Shown here: one piece after another, positions 53,823 through 63,296 of the stretch
Layout of the letters: every line of letters begins with the position of its first letter
Numbering within the stretch: the stretch's first letter is position 1
The notes under the pieces: model-generated
Seen by the model: the letters and a program-made list of their open reading frames with translations, nothing else
What the model was told of the DNA's origin: nothing
Database searches by the model: none
Program-made: the position numbers and the translations under genes
DNA from: UBA4416 sp964541155
Lineage (GTDB): Bacteria > Bacteroidota > Bacteroidia > B-17B0 > Aurantibacillaceae
NCBI GenBank assembly: GCA_964541155.1
Contig: CAZIPC010000002.1
Coordinates: forward strand, 124,001 to 188,000
DNA: 64,000 nt
Reading direction: 5' to 3'

Positions 53823-55001
53823 ATGGCTACAGATAATTTTCAGGCACACGATTACTATTTAATGGACGAATTACTAAGCGACGAACACAAATTGATTCGT
53901 GATACAGCTCGTGCATGGGTAAAAAAAGAAGTAACCCCAATTGTTGAAGAGGCTTGTCAAACAACAACCTTCCCAAAACAATGGATTAAAGGATTAGCAG
54001 AAATAGGGGCTTTTGGGCCTTATATTCCAGCAGAATATGGAGGGCCAGGATTAGATCAAATTTCTTATGGATTAATTATGCAAGAATTAGAACGTGGAGA
54101 TAGCGGATTACGCTCAACAGCTTCTGTTCAAAGTTCATTAGTAATGTATCCTATTTATGCATATGGTAGCGAAGAACAAAAGAAAAAATATTTACCAAAA
54201 TTAGCAACTGGCGATTTAATGGGATGTTTTGGGTTAACAGAACCAGACCACGGTAGTAATCCAAATGGCATGATTACAAATTTTAAAGACAAAGGAGATC
54301 ATTATCTATTAAATGGAGCTAAAATGTGGATTAGCAACTCTCCATTTGCCGATATTGCTGTAGTATGGGCAAAAGATGAAAATGGAGAAGTAAGAGGTTT
54401 AATTGTTGAAAGAGGATACGAAGGATTTACTACTCCAGAAACCCATGGCAAGTGGAGTTTAAGGGCTAGTGCCACTGGAGAGTTAGTGTTTGATAATGTA
54501 AAAGTTCCTAAAGAAAATTTACTTCCAAATGTAAAAGGATTAAAAGGACCACTAGGCTGTTTAAATTCAGCTCGTTTTGGTATTGCTTGGGGAGTTATTG
54601 GTGCAGCTATGGATTGTTATGATAGCGCATTGCGTTATAGCAAGGAGCGTATTCAGTTCGGGAAACCAATTGGAGCATTTCAATTAACACAAAAAAAATT
54701 AGCTGAGATGATTACCGAAATAACAAAAGCTCAACTATTAACGTTTCGTTTAGGCCAATTAAAAAACGAAAATCGTGCAACCCCTGCCCAAATTAGTTTG
54801 GCCAAAAGAAATAATGTAAATATGGCATTGCAAATTGCTCGTGAAGCTCGTCAAATACACGGCGGAATGGGCATTACAGGAGAATATCCAATTATGCGCC
54901 ATATGATGAACTTAGAATCAGTAATTACATATGAAGGAACTCATGATATTCATTTATTAATTACAGGAATGGACATCACCGGATTTAATGCCTTTTCTTA
55001 A
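53823..55001 (+). CDS. gcdH: Glutaryl-CoA dehydrogenase
   Basis: This FAD-dependent acyl-CoA dehydrogenase oxidises and decarboxylates glutaryl-CoA to crotonyl-CoA in lysine and tryptophan catabolism. The 392-residue length fits. The catalytic base lies in TYEGTHDIH near residue 372, and the substrate-binding arginine in SGLRSTASVQSSLVMYPI near residue 94, a motif set more like GcdH than short-chain acyl-CoA dehydrogenases. FGLTEPDHGSNP is the FAD and substrate region. It stands alone, with terminators on both sides; no decarboxylating partners are needed. Confidence 0.9.
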   Translation: MATDNFQAHDYYLMDELLSDEHKLIRDTARAWVKKEVTPIVEEACQTTTFPKQWIKGLAEIGAFGPYIPAEYGGPGLDQISYGLIMQELERGDSGLRSTASVQSSLVMYPIYAYGSEEQKKKYLPKLATGDLMGCFGLTEPDHGSNPNGMITNFKDKGDHYLLNGAKMWISNSPFADIAVVWAKDENGEVRGLIVERGYEGFTTPETHGKWSLRASATGELVFDNVKVPKENLLPNVKGLKGPLGCLNSARFGIAWGVIGAAMDCYDSALRYSKERIQFGKPIGAFQLTQKKLAEMITEITKAQLLTFRLGQLKNENRATPAQISLAKRNNVNMALQIAREARQIHGGMGITGEYPIMRHMMNLESVITYEGTHDIHLLITGMDITGFNAFS

Positions 55002-55015
55002 AAGGTTAAACCCAT

Positions 55016-55047
55016 AAAAAACCCTAATCACAATTAGGGTTTTTTTA
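55016..55047 (+). terminator. Terminator of gcdH
   Basis: AAAAAACCCTAAT and ATTAGGGTTTTTT pair perfectly around CACA. Confidence 0.88.
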
Positions 55048-55143
55048 TGTCTAATTATTGTTATTTAGAATGGTTATAAATTTAGCCTTATGACATTTCG
55101 ATGACACACTAAAAGATAGAGTTTACGAACTTTACAGAGGAAT

Positions 55144-56373
55144 ATGAACTCTTTTAAAATAATTTCTTTAACTCATAAATCAGCACCATTAGATTTAATT
55201 GGGAAATTACACTTGGATGAAAACCATCAACAAGATTATTTAGGCGGTTTAAAGCTTAAAATGGATTTAAAAGAATTAATGTTTTTAAGTACATGTAATC
55301 GAGTTGAATTTGTTGTTAAAACAGATAGAGAAATTGCATCAGATTTTTTGTCGGATTTATTCTATTCAATTAATTCTCGTTTAACTGCCGAAGATTTAAA
55401 GCTATTGATAAACAAGACAGATGTTTATGAAGGAGATGTAGCATTAAATCATTTATTTGAAGTATCTGCATCTTTAGATTCTTTAGTTGTTGGTGAACGA
55501 GAAATTATTACCCAGGTAAGAAAAGCATATGAATTTTGTAATTTATTGGGACTAACTGGAGATACAATACGATTAGCAATAAAACAAACAATAGAAACCG
55601 CAAAGCAAGTATTTACAGATACTCATATCGCTAGAAACCCTGTTTCTATCGTATCCCTTGCTTACAGACAATTACGAAGCTTAGGCATAAAAAATAATGC
55701 TCGAATAGTATTTATTGGAGCTGGAGAAACAAACACAAATATGTCTAAATATTTAAAGAAGCATCAGTATGCTAACTTTACAGTATTTAACCGCACTTTA
55801 GCTAACGCTGAGAAATTAGCAAAAGAGCTAAACGGAAAAGCTAATGAACTTTCTCAAATTAAAACATTTAAAGAAGGATTTGATGTATTAATTACCTGTA
55901 CAGCAGCTCAGGGTCATGTTGTTTCAAAAGAAATTTATTCTGCTTTATTAGGCGGAGACACAAGCAAAAAAGTAGTTATTGATTTAGCAATACCGGCAGA
56001 CGTAGATGCGGATGTTATTAAAAATAATGATATTTATTATATAGATATTGAATCTTTAAAAAAACAAGCGGCAGATAATTTATTAAAGCGAGAAGCCGAA
56101 ATAGCAGCATGTAAAACTATTATTAGTCAAAAAGTAGAAGAGTTTAAACATCTTTTTCAAGAACGTCAAATAGAACTTGCTTTTGGGGAAATTCCAAAAC
56201 AAATAAAATACATTAAAGAAACGGCATTAAACGAAGTATTTGCAAAAGAAATGAATACTTTAGATCCAAATAGCAAAGAAGTACTAGAAAAAGTATTAAG
56301 CTACATGGAAAAAAAATATAATGCATTAGCAATTAAAACCGCTAAAAAAGTTTTTTTAGAAGAAGATATTTAA
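55144..56373 (+). CDS. hemA: Glutamyl-tRNA reductase
   Basis: HemA reduces glutamyl-tRNA to glutamate-1-semialdehyde with NADPH, the first committed step of heme synthesis by the C5 route. The 409-residue protein has catalytic Cys51 in FLSTCNRVEF, the region SLVVGEREIITQVRKAYEF, and an NADPH-binding GAGETN motif. The C-terminal dimerisation helices are present. It starts the operon hemA-hemCD-membrane protein-hemB. hemL is not in the window. Confidence 0.95.
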   Translation: MNSFKIISLTHKSAPLDLIGKLHLDENHQQDYLGGLKLKMDLKELMFLSTCNRVEFVVKTDREIASDFLSDLFYSINSRLTAEDLKLLINKTDVYEGDVALNHLFEVSASLDSLVVGEREIITQVRKAYEFCNLLGLTGDTIRLAIKQTIETAKQVFTDTHIARNPVSIVSLAYRQLRSLGIKNNARIVFIGAGETNTNMSKYLKKHQYANFTVFNRTLANAEKLAKELNGKANELSQIKTFKEGFDVLITCTAAQGHVVSKEIYSALLGGDTSKKVVIDLAIPADVDADVIKNNDIYYIDIESLKKQAADNLLKREAEIAACKTIISQKVEEFKHLFQERQIELAFGEIPKQIKYIKETALNEVFAKEMNTLDPNSKEVLEKVLSYMEKKYNALAIKTAKKVFLEEDI

Positions 56374-56413
56374 AAATAACTTATCTTGTAGCCTCTAATT
56401 TTATTGCAATACT

Positions 56414-57991
56414 ATGATTATTATTGGTACACGCGGTAGCGATTTAGCTCTTTGGCAAGCAAACTACACAAAAGACTTATTACAAAAACAAGGCCATGAA
56501 GTTGAGATAAAAATTATTGAAACAAAAGGCGATGCCTCTCAGCAATGGAATACAAGTTTTGATAAACTAGAAGGGAAAGGCTTTTTTACAAAAGAATTAG
56601 AAGAAGCATTGTTATCAAAAACTATAGATGTTGCGGTTCATTCGCATAAAGATTTACCAACCGAAAACCCAGACGGATTAATAATTGCAGGAGTTTCTTC
56701 TAGAGAAAATCCAGCAGACTGGTTAATTATGAGAGATGAAGCAGAAGACACAGCACAAAAATTTAACTTAAAAAAAGGCGCTAAAGTTGGAACATCATCC
56801 GCTAGAAGAAAGTCACAATTATTATCTTTTAGACCAGATGTAGAAATTGTAGATTTAAGAGGAAACGTTCCAACGAGAATAAACAAACTAAGAGAGGGAC
56901 AATATGATGCAATTATTTTAGCAGCAGCAGGTCTTGAACGGTTAGATTTGGATTTATCTGATTTTACTGTAGAGCAATTAGAAACCTCAGAATTTGTTCC
57001 AGCTCCAGCTCAAGGGGTTTTAGCATGGCAAATACGCGAAGACGATTACAAGCTAAGTGATGTGTTTGATACAATTTGCGATTATGATGTTATGATAAAT
57101 ATTAATATTGAGCGAAGGGTATTAAATTTATTAGATGGAGGTTGCCAGTTACCATTAGGTGTTTTTTGTGACACAGAAATGAATGATCAAGACAGAAAAT
57201 TATTTAAAGTATGGGTTTCGGCAGCTGATGCGTGGAACACACAGGTAAAGCAATTGTATTATGAAACAACAAATACCGAAGATTTATCTGAAAAAATAGT
57301 TGAACATTTACAACGCATTAAAACAAAAAATGTTTTTATTTCTCGTGATACACATGAAAGCATAAATTTAAACAGATGGCTAACTAATTTAGGATTTAAT
57401 GTAGAAAGCAAAAGCCTGATAGATTTAAAAAAACTAACGATTAAAGAATTACCTAAGAGTGATTGGTTATTTTTTAGCAGTAAACATGCGGTTGAGTTTT
57501 TCTTTATGCAAAAACCCGATATAGGAAACACCAAGATAGGATGTATAGGAAAATCTACATCACAAGCCATTCGCGAATTAGGCCTAAGAGCTGATTTTAT
57601 AGGTCAAAGCACAGATACTAAATTAGTAGGCAAACAATTTTCTGCCCGCGTGGGGTTAGGAAAGGTTGTTTTTCCAGTTGCTAGAGAAAGCATGAGAACA
57701 ATACAATGGCAATTTCCTAAACAACAAAACGTGATAGATTTACCGGTTTACGCCGCACTTAAGGTTCCTCATCAAGTATCGGAAACTACAGATATATTAG
57801 TTTTTACAAGTCCAAGTAATGCGGAGTCTTATTTAGATAAAAATAAAGTCCACCCTCATCAAAAAATAATCGCAATGGGAGAGGCAACAGAAAAATCTTT
57901 ATTAAAAGCTAAAGTACACGAGTCTCAAATTTCAAAACCACATTCGTTTGATGATTTAGGATTGTATAGAGCTATATTACATACGTTATAA
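56414..57991 (+). CDS. hemC: Porphobilinogen deaminase fused to a uroporphyrinogen-III synthase-like domain
   Basis: The N-terminal ~300 residues are HemC, which joins four porphobilinogen units into hydroxymethylbilane. Motifs are GTRGSDLALWQANY, SHKDLPTENPDGL, DLRGNVPTRINKL and the dipyrromethane-binding Cys in LLDGGCQLPLG near residue 244. The last ~220 residues resemble HemD (DWLFFSSKHAVEFF and IACMGEATEKSL-like KIIAMGEATEKSL), which closes the ring as uroporphyrinogen III. The fusion gives 525 residues against about 310 for HemC alone, and is found in several Bacteroidota. The HemD part is divergent, so its activity is inferred. Confidence 0.9.
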   Translation: MIIIGTRGSDLALWQANYTKDLLQKQGHEVEIKIIETKGDASQQWNTSFDKLEGKGFFTKELEEALLSKTIDVAVHSHKDLPTENPDGLIIAGVSSRENPADWLIMRDEAEDTAQKFNLKKGAKVGTSSARRKSQLLSFRPDVEIVDLRGNVPTRINKLREGQYDAIILAAAGLERLDLDLSDFTVEQLETSEFVPAPAQGVLAWQIREDDYKLSDVFDTICDYDVMININIERRVLNLLDGGCQLPLGVFCDTEMNDQDRKLFKVWVSAADAWNTQVKQLYYETTNTEDLSEKIVEHLQRIKTKNVFISRDTHESINLNRWLTNLGFNVESKSLIDLKKLTIKELPKSDWLFFSSKHAVEFFFMQKPDIGNTKIGCIGKSTSQAIRELGLRADFIGQSTDTKLVGKQFSARVGLGKVVFPVARESMRTIQWQFPKQQNVIDLPVYAALKVPHQVSETTDILVFTSPSNAESYLDKNKVHPHQKIIAMGEATEKSLLKAKVHESQISKPHSFDDLGLYRAILHTL

Positions 57992-57992
57992 A

Positions 57993-58685
57993 ATGACACC
58001 GTTTCAAAATCCAACGATATATATTGGTGATTTAAGAATAGATGAGCCAATTACAACCATTACAGATTTGTTTTTTATATCGGTATGTGTATATGCTTTT
58101 ATAAATACAAAACATATTTCTAATAGTAAAGGATTAAAATTATACCGTTGGTTTTTTTTATTTACAGGTATTTCTACTTTAATAGCAGCTCTTGTTGGCC
58201 ATGCGTTTTTATATTATTTTGGAACTGAAGCAAAAATGTATGGGTGGGTTACTGGAATTTTAGGAACATCATTTGCCCAGTTTGCAGCCTTGTATCATAC
58301 AAACAATAGCATTAAAAAATCAACATTTAAAGCTTTAGTAATCGTATGTTCAATTGAAGTTGTAGCAGCGTTTTTTTCTTTATTTGTGTATTGGTCGTTT
58401 ATAGTTGTTGAAATTCATTCTGCTTTTGTACTTATATTGATAGTTACAATTATGGAATATTTACATTATAAAAAAACAAAATCTACCCTTAGTTTATTTA
58501 TGATTTATGGCGTAGGAGTTGCAATTATAGCGGTACTTTGTCATATATTTAAATTAGCATTTTCAGTTTGGTTTAATCATTTAGATTTAAGCCATATCTT
58601 TATGGCAATAAGCATGTTTTTAATGTATAAAGGCGTAAGCTCATATCAAATAAAAGAAACTCAAATTATAAACAATATTATATAG
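57993..58685 (+). CDS. Polytopic membrane protein in the heme operon, function unknown
   Basis: This 230-residue protein has about seven transmembrane helices and little else. It lies 1 bp after hemCD and 8 bp before hemB, so it is translated as part of the heme operon. No catalytic motif is evident; the pattern resembles an uncharacterised Bacteroidota membrane family (DUF6962-like), a tentative match. A role in heme or porphyrin handling is suggested by position only. Confidence 0.65.
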   Translation: MTPFQNPTIYIGDLRIDEPITTITDLFFISVCVYAFINTKHISNSKGLKLYRWFFLFTGISTLIAALVGHAFLYYFGTEAKMYGWVTGILGTSFAQFAALYHTNNSIKKSTFKALVIVCSIEVVAAFFSLFVYWSFIVVEIHSAFVLILIVTIMEYLHYKKTKSTLSLFMIYGVGVAIIAVLCHIFKLAFSVWFNHLDLSHIFMAISMFLMYKGVSSYQIKETQIINNII

Positions 58686-58693
58686 TTAATAGT

Positions 58694-59668
58694 ATGATTA
58701 CACATCGTCCAAGAAGAAATCGTAAATCTTCTGCTATTCGAAATTTGATTCAAGAGAATCATGTTACGGTTAATGATTTTATTTTTCCTCTGTTTTTAAT
58801 TGATGGCAAGAATAAAAAAACAGAAGTAAAATCAATGCCTGGCATTTTTCGATTAAGCCCCGATTTAATGTTGAAGGAAATTGAACAATGTTTAAAATTA
58901 GGAATTACTACATTTGATGTGTTTCCAAGTTTAACAGATAAGTATAAAGATAAATTTGCCACTGAAAGCACTAACAAAAATGGCTTGTATTTAAAAACAT
59001 TAACTTTAATCAAAAAAAAGTTTCCTGAAGCCTGTATTATGACAGATGTTGCTATGGATCCTTATAGTAGTGATGGTCATGATGGTTTGGTTAAAAACGG
59101 GGAGATAGTAAACGACGACACATTAGATATTTTGGCGAAAATGGCAGTTGCTCAAGCTGAGTGCGGCATTGATATTATTGGGCCAAGCGACATGATGGAC
59201 GGTCGAGTAGGATATTTAAGAGACGCATTGGATGATGCGGGATTTACAAATGTGTCTATTATGAGCTACACAGCTAAATACGCAAGCGCTTTTTATGGAC
59301 CATTTAGAGATGCATTAGATAGCGCTCCAAAGTTTGGAGATAAAAAAACATATCAAATGAATCCAGCAAATAGCAAAGAAGCATTTATAGAAGCACAGTT
59401 AGATTTAGCAGAAGGGGCAGATTTTTTAATGGTAAAACCCGCATTATCTTATTTAGATATTATTAAAGATTTGAATACTAATTTTGATTTACCAATAGCG
59501 GCGTATAATGTAAGTGGAGAATATGCTATGGTAAAAGCTGCTGCTGCTAAAGGATGGATAGATGGAGATAGAGTAAGAGATGAAATATTATTAAGCATGA
59601 AACGAGCAGGGGCATCAATTATTTTAACGTATTTTGCTAAAGAATGGGCATTAAAAAATAAGAAATAA
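58694..59668 (+). CDS. hemB: Porphobilinogen synthase (delta-aminolevulinate dehydratase)
   Basis: HemB condenses two aminolevulinate molecules into porphobilinogen. The 324-residue length is standard. Two active-site lysines lie in MSYTAKYASAFYGPF and MVKPALSYLD. The metal-site segment reads TDVAMDPYSSDGHDG, where zinc-dependent enzymes have three cysteines; here Asp and Ser replace them, so a magnesium- or potassium-type enzyme is predicted. Its stop lies within the following terminator. Confidence 0.95.
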   Translation: MITHRPRRNRKSSAIRNLIQENHVTVNDFIFPLFLIDGKNKKTEVKSMPGIFRLSPDLMLKEIEQCLKLGITTFDVFPSLTDKYKDKFATESTNKNGLYLKTLTLIKKKFPEACIMTDVAMDPYSSDGHDGLVKNGEIVNDDTLDILAKMAVAQAECGIDIIGPSDMMDGRVGYLRDALDDAGFTNVSIMSYTAKYASAFYGPFRDALDSAPKFGDKKTYQMNPANSKEAFIEAQLDLAEGADFLMVKPALSYLDIIKDLNTNFDLPIAAYNVSGEYAMVKAAAAKGWIDGDRVRDEILLSMKRAGASIILTYFAKEWALKNKK

Positions 59669-59704
59669 ACAAAAGCCCTACTATTATTACTAAGGCTTTT
59701 GTTT
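59667..59704. terminator. Bidirectional terminator between hemB and the KdsC-like gene
   Basis: AAACAAAAGCC and GGCTTTTGTTT pair perfectly around an interior region with further short pairing. It overlaps the hemB stop and the end of the convergent gene. Confidence 0.8.
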
Positions 59705-60408
59705 TAAGGCATAACTGCTGTTACCACTTGGTTTTCTGAAGTATAATAAACAGGAGCAGTTTGTTTTCTTAACTCTAAATACGACTTATAGGTATTTGAA
59801 AATTTTGCTCTTTCTGAAATAACGGTTTCGTAATTGCCGTTAAGTCCAATTAGTAACTCACAAGCTTCTCTAACCGAACCTTTCCCACTAGTTGCTCCAG
59901 TTGTATAATCAGCTAAGTGGTGTTTTAACACATATTCATTAAATAGCGGATTAGCATCACGAGGTATAAAAATACGCAACCCGCATTCTTCTGCTAATCC
60001 TAAATCTAACACATCATCAAACACATAAGCAATCTCGTTTAATTTAATATGATGTGAATGACAAAAATGTTTAGCAGCATCAATTTTATTTGCAAATTTA
60101 GAGTATGATGCATGAAATCGCTCTCTATCTACAAATGTGAAAGCTGCACTGTTTTTTTCTCCAGAAATAATAGCCGTTGCTGGTAATGCTTGATGATTTA
60201 AATAATACGAAAATCTTAACAAATTTGTTCCCATACTATCTGCCTCACTAAATCTACTTTGTAATAAATGGTCCTTACTTGCATCTGTAAAAACACCATC
60301 CCAATCAAATACAAAGGCTTTAATGTGTTTCATTTTTTCCATTAAGGTTGCTTCTGGTAAAATAAATTCTCCACCAATTTCAGTAAATAATTGCGTTAGG
60401 TGCGACAT
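59704..60408 (-). CDS. KdsC-like HAD-family phosphatase
   Basis: This 234-residue cytoplasmic protein has an N-terminal extension of about 28 residues before a KdsC-type C0 HAD phosphatase domain. Motif I is FDWDGVFTD with Asp35 and Asp37; AIISGEKN is motif II-like, and VFDDVLDLGL with SGKGSVREACELLIG near the C-terminus match KdsC. KdsC removes phosphate from KDO 8-phosphate; this protein is more divergent than true KdsC (about 170-180 residues) and has about 40 extra C-terminal residues. It lies downstream of the transaldolase-CBS gene, but a terminator separates them. Confidence 0.8.
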   Translation of the reverse strand: MSHLTQLFTEIGGEFILPEATLMEKMKHIKAFVFDWDGVFTDASKDHLLQSRFSEADSMGTNLLRFSYYLNHQALPATAIISGEKNSAAFTFVDRERFHASYSKFANKIDAAKHFCHSHHIKLNEIAYVFDDVLDLGLAEECGLRIFIPRDANPLFNEYVLKHHLADYTTGATSGKGSVREACELLIGLNGNYETVISERAKFSNTYKSYLELRKQTAPVYYTSENQVVTAVMP

Positions 60409-60436
60409 AGTATATTAAATTTTAAAGTAAAGTTAT

Positions 60437-60469
60437 AAAAAAAGCCTTATCATGTGATAAAGCTTTTTT
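60437..60469. terminator. Hairpin between transaldolase-CBS and the KdsC-like gene
   Basis: AAAAAAGCCTTATCA and TGATAAAGCTTTTTT pair with one mismatch around TG. Runs of A and T on both sides give terminator form in both directions, so the two minus-strand genes may be separate transcripts. Confidence 0.75.
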
Positions 60470-60487
60470 ACATTTTATAGAGATTGG

Positions 60488-61498
60488 TTATCCTTTCATA
60501 TCTTGAATATCTAACATACCAACAGGTTTACCTCCATCAGTAACAACTATTGTATCTACGTTAGTTTTTTTAAACATTGCTGAGGCATCGTTTAGTAAAA
60601 CATTTCCATCAATTGTAATAGGCTCTCTGTATTCTAAGTCGGATAAATTTTTAGTTAAAATATCTCTTCCTTTTTCTCCAATTAGTTTACGAAGACTACC
60701 ATCTGTAAATACACCTTTAATGCTACCATCAGCTTTAGTTACTGTTACAGCGCCATAACCAAATTCTGTCATTTTAATAATAGCATCTGTTACAGAAGTA
60801 TTTTCTGTTACTAGAGGATTAATTCCTTTAATAGCTTCTTTTACTTTAACCATCATTAAACGAGTATCCATAATAAATTGATCTGTTCCTAATGTAGTGA
60901 AATTATTTTCAGTTAATTGTTTCATTACTTTTAATGGAACTGTAATTGTATGAACACCAACATTAATTGCATTGCGAACATGCTCGGCATGACGAACAGA
61001 AGAGAACATGATTTTTGTGTCGTAATCATATAAATCAACTGCGTTTACACATTGTTCTACTAAAGCTAAAGCATCATGACCTTGATCTTGTAAACGACCA
61101 ACTAATGGGCAAACATAAGTTGCTCCAGCATGCATTGCCATATAGGCTTGTTGTAAAGTATACACCAAATGAACGTTTACTAGATATCCCTTGTCGCGTA
61201 ACATTTTACACGCTCTTACGCCTTCTAATGACACAGGGATTTTAAATACTGTTTTTTTTGGATCTAAACCTAAAGCTAATTGACGTTCTGCTTCTGCTAA
61301 AACTTCTTCAGCTGAGTTTCCTAGTGCTTCAATTTGTAAAACGGGAACCATTTTACTTAATTTTACGATAGTTCCATCAATATCTGTAATCCCTTCTTTT
61401 TGCATGAAGGTAGGAGTAGTTGTAAGACCATTTAAGAATCCTAATTTAAAACCTTCTTCAATTTCTTTAAGGTTTGCTGAATCTAAGTATAATTCCAT
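60488..61498 (-). CDS. Transaldolase/fructose-6-phosphate aldolase-like domain fused to two CBS domains
   Basis: Residues 1-215 form an FSA/TalC-type transaldolase: MELYLDSANLKEIEEG, the Schiff-base Lys86 in TVFKIPVSLEG, CPLVGRLQD and ITVPLKVM. Residues about 225-336 form a CBS pair (VTENTSVTDAIIKMTEFGYGAV and PITIDGNVLLNDASAMF). The same CBS pair ends KdsD sugar isomerases, where it senses nucleotides or sugars. The conserved TTNPS loop of FSA is TTTPT, so Asn28 is Thr28, which predicts a changed substrate. It neighbours a KdsC-like phosphatase. A route to a sugar acid or other phospho-sugar is plausible but unproven. Confidence 0.85.
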   Translation of the reverse strand: MELYLDSANLKEIEEGFKLGFLNGLTTTPTFMQKEGITDIDGTIVKLSKMVPVLQIEALGNSAEEVLAEAERQLALGLDPKKTVFKIPVSLEGVRACKMLRDKGYLVNVHLVYTLQQAYMAMHAGATYVCPLVGRLQDQGHDALALVEQCVNAVDLYDYDTKIMFSSVRHAEHVRNAINVGVHTITVPLKVMKQLTENNFTTLGTDQFIMDTRLMMVKVKEAIKGINPLVTENTSVTDAIIKMTEFGYGAVTVTKADGSIKGVFTDGSLRKLIGEKGRDILTKNLSDLEYREPITIDGNVLLNDASAMFKKTNVDTIVVTDGGKPVGMLDIQDMKG

Positions 61499-61592
61499 GT
61501 GTAGTTTAATTTATGTAATGTTCAAATATAACTTTAATGCTTAAAAAGCCCAATTTATTTTATTAACGGGTTATTGTGTAATTTATACATTT

Positions 61593-62786
61593 TTATTCTT
61601 CAATTGCCTTCACTCCTGGTAAACTGCCTTGTTCAATGTATTCTAATAAAGCACCACCGCCTGTGCTCACATAACTCACCTGTTTTGTTAAATGGTATTT
61701 GTTAATAGCAGCAACGCTATCTCCCCCTCCAATTAATGAGAAAGCGCCTCGTTGTGTTGCTTCTGCAATAGATAATGCAATTTGCTTTGTTCCGTTTTCA
61801 AAATTACTCATTTCAAAAACTCCCATAGGGCCATTCCATAATATTGTTTTTGACTGTTTAATTACATCGCTATAGGTATTAATTGTATTAGTACTGATGT
61901 CTAAACCCATCCATCCTTCTGGAATTGATTTAATATTACATTCTTTTACAGCAGCATCGTTCGAAAAATTATCTGCAATAACAGCATCAGTAGGAATATA
62001 TAAATTAACACCTTTTGCTTTTGCTTTTTCTAATAGATTTTTTGCTAAATCTAATTTATCGTCTTCGCATAATGATTTTCCAATTGTTCCGCCCATTGCT
62101 TTTACAAACGTAAACGCCATTCCGCCACCAATTAAAATATTATTTGCTTTTGACATGAGTTGTTCAATAATTAAAATTTTATCACTCACTTTTGCGCCTC
62201 CAACAATAGCTGTGAAAGGAGCCTCTGCACCATTTATCACTTTATCTATATTAGCAACTTCATTAGCCATAACATAGCCAAAACATTTAGCATTAGAATT
62301 AAAAAACTGAGCAATTACAGCAGTTGAGGCGTGTGAACGGTGAGCGGTACCAAAGGCATCATTTACATAAATATCTCCATGCTTACTTAGTTTTTCTGCA
62401 AAACCAACATCTCCTTTTTCTTCTTCTCTGTAAAAGCGTAAATTCTCTAATAATAAAACTTGTCCTGGTTGTAATTCATTCGATTTTTTATGAGCATCAT
62501 CGCCAATACAATCTTCGCTAAATATAACATTTACACCAAGCAATGCACTAATGCTTTTAACAAGATGTTTTAATGAATATTTATCGGTTGGGCCATCTTT
62601 AGGGCGACCCAGGTGTGACATTAAAATAACACTACCTCCTTTTTCTAATATTTTTTTAATTGTAGGAACAGCAGCTCTTATACGAGTATCATCAGCAATT
62701 TCATACGTATCATTTAGAGGAACATTAAAATCAACTCGCACTAATGCTTTTTTATTTTCAAAAGAAAGATTATCTATTGTTTTCAT
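61593..62786 (-). CDS. pgk: Phosphoglycerate kinase
   Basis: Pgk transfers phosphate from 1,3-bisphosphoglycerate to ADP in glycolysis. The 397-residue length is standard. The signature KALVRVDFNVPLND lies near residues 14-27, SHLGRPKDGPTDKYSL near 58, and the nucleotide-binding GGAKVSDK and WNGPMGVFEM are intact. GGGDSVAA near the C-terminus contacts ATP. It is monocistronic, with SPOR protein upstream on the same strand and the transaldolase-CBS gene downstream. Confidence 0.97.
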   Translation of the reverse strand: MKTIDNLSFENKKALVRVDFNVPLNDTYEIADDTRIRAAVPTIKKILEKGGSVILMSHLGRPKDGPTDKYSLKHLVKSISALLGVNVIFSEDCIGDDAHKKSNELQPGQVLLLENLRFYREEEKGDVGFAEKLSKHGDIYVNDAFGTAHRSHASTAVIAQFFNSNAKCFGYVMANEVANIDKVINGAEAPFTAIVGGAKVSDKILIIEQLMSKANNILIGGGMAFTFVKAMGGTIGKSLCEDDKLDLAKNLLEKAKAKGVNLYIPTDAVIADNFSNDAAVKECNIKSIPEGWMGLDISTNTINTYSDVIKQSKTILWNGPMGVFEMSNFENGTKQIALSIAEATQRGAFSLIGGGDSVAAINKYHLTKQVSYVSTGGGALLEYIEQGSLPGVKAIEE

Positions 62787-62900
62787 AATAAAGTAGAATT
62801 ATTAAATTTATAATGCACACAATGGTAAAACCATCATGGTATTTTTATTTTGGTTTGCAAAAATAGTGTATTTTTAATTAAACCCTAGTTCTAAGTAAAA

Positions 62901-63296
62901 CTATAGTTTTAATGGGTTAATTTTACTTTTCACAATAAAGGCATATGGATAATCTTCTTTGATTTTTTTAAGAATCGCATAAGCTTCTAGTTTTGTTTTA
63001 AAGTTGCCCACTGTAATCACAAAGTTAGGTTGCTGATAATCTTCGTAGGCAGGGATATCAGAGTATTTATTTGAAAATTTAGCCTGTATTTCTTTAGCTT
63101 TTGTTTTATCAGCACTAAAATGAATTTTTACCCGATAACCATCAATTTCTCCACTTGTGCGCTTGTGATATTCTTCTTTTTTTTCTTGTAAAGCCCTTAT
63201 TTTTAAAGATGTTTGAATAGAGGAATTATTTGGATTTTCTTGAGAAACAGCCAAAAAACACAAAACAAACACACGTAAAAATAAAATAACTTTCAT
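62901..63296 (-). CDS. Secreted SPOR-domain protein
   Basis: This 131-residue protein has a signal peptide (VILFLRVFVLCFLAVSQ) and a C-terminal SPOR domain (about 50-125: YRVKIHFSADKTKAKEIQAKF and PNFVITVGNFKTKLEAYAIL). SPOR domains bind denuded peptidoglycan glycan strands, often at the division site. There is no membrane anchor or catalytic domain, so it is probably a periplasmic septal or cell-wall binding protein. It is divergent from sucA. Confidence 0.85.
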   Translation of the reverse strand: MKVILFLRVFVLCFLAVSQENPNNSSIQTSLKIRALQEKKEEYHKRTSGEIDGYRVKIHFSADKTKAKEIQAKFSNKYSDIPAYEDYQQPNFVITVGNFKTKLEAYAILKKIKEDYPYAFIVKSKINPLKL

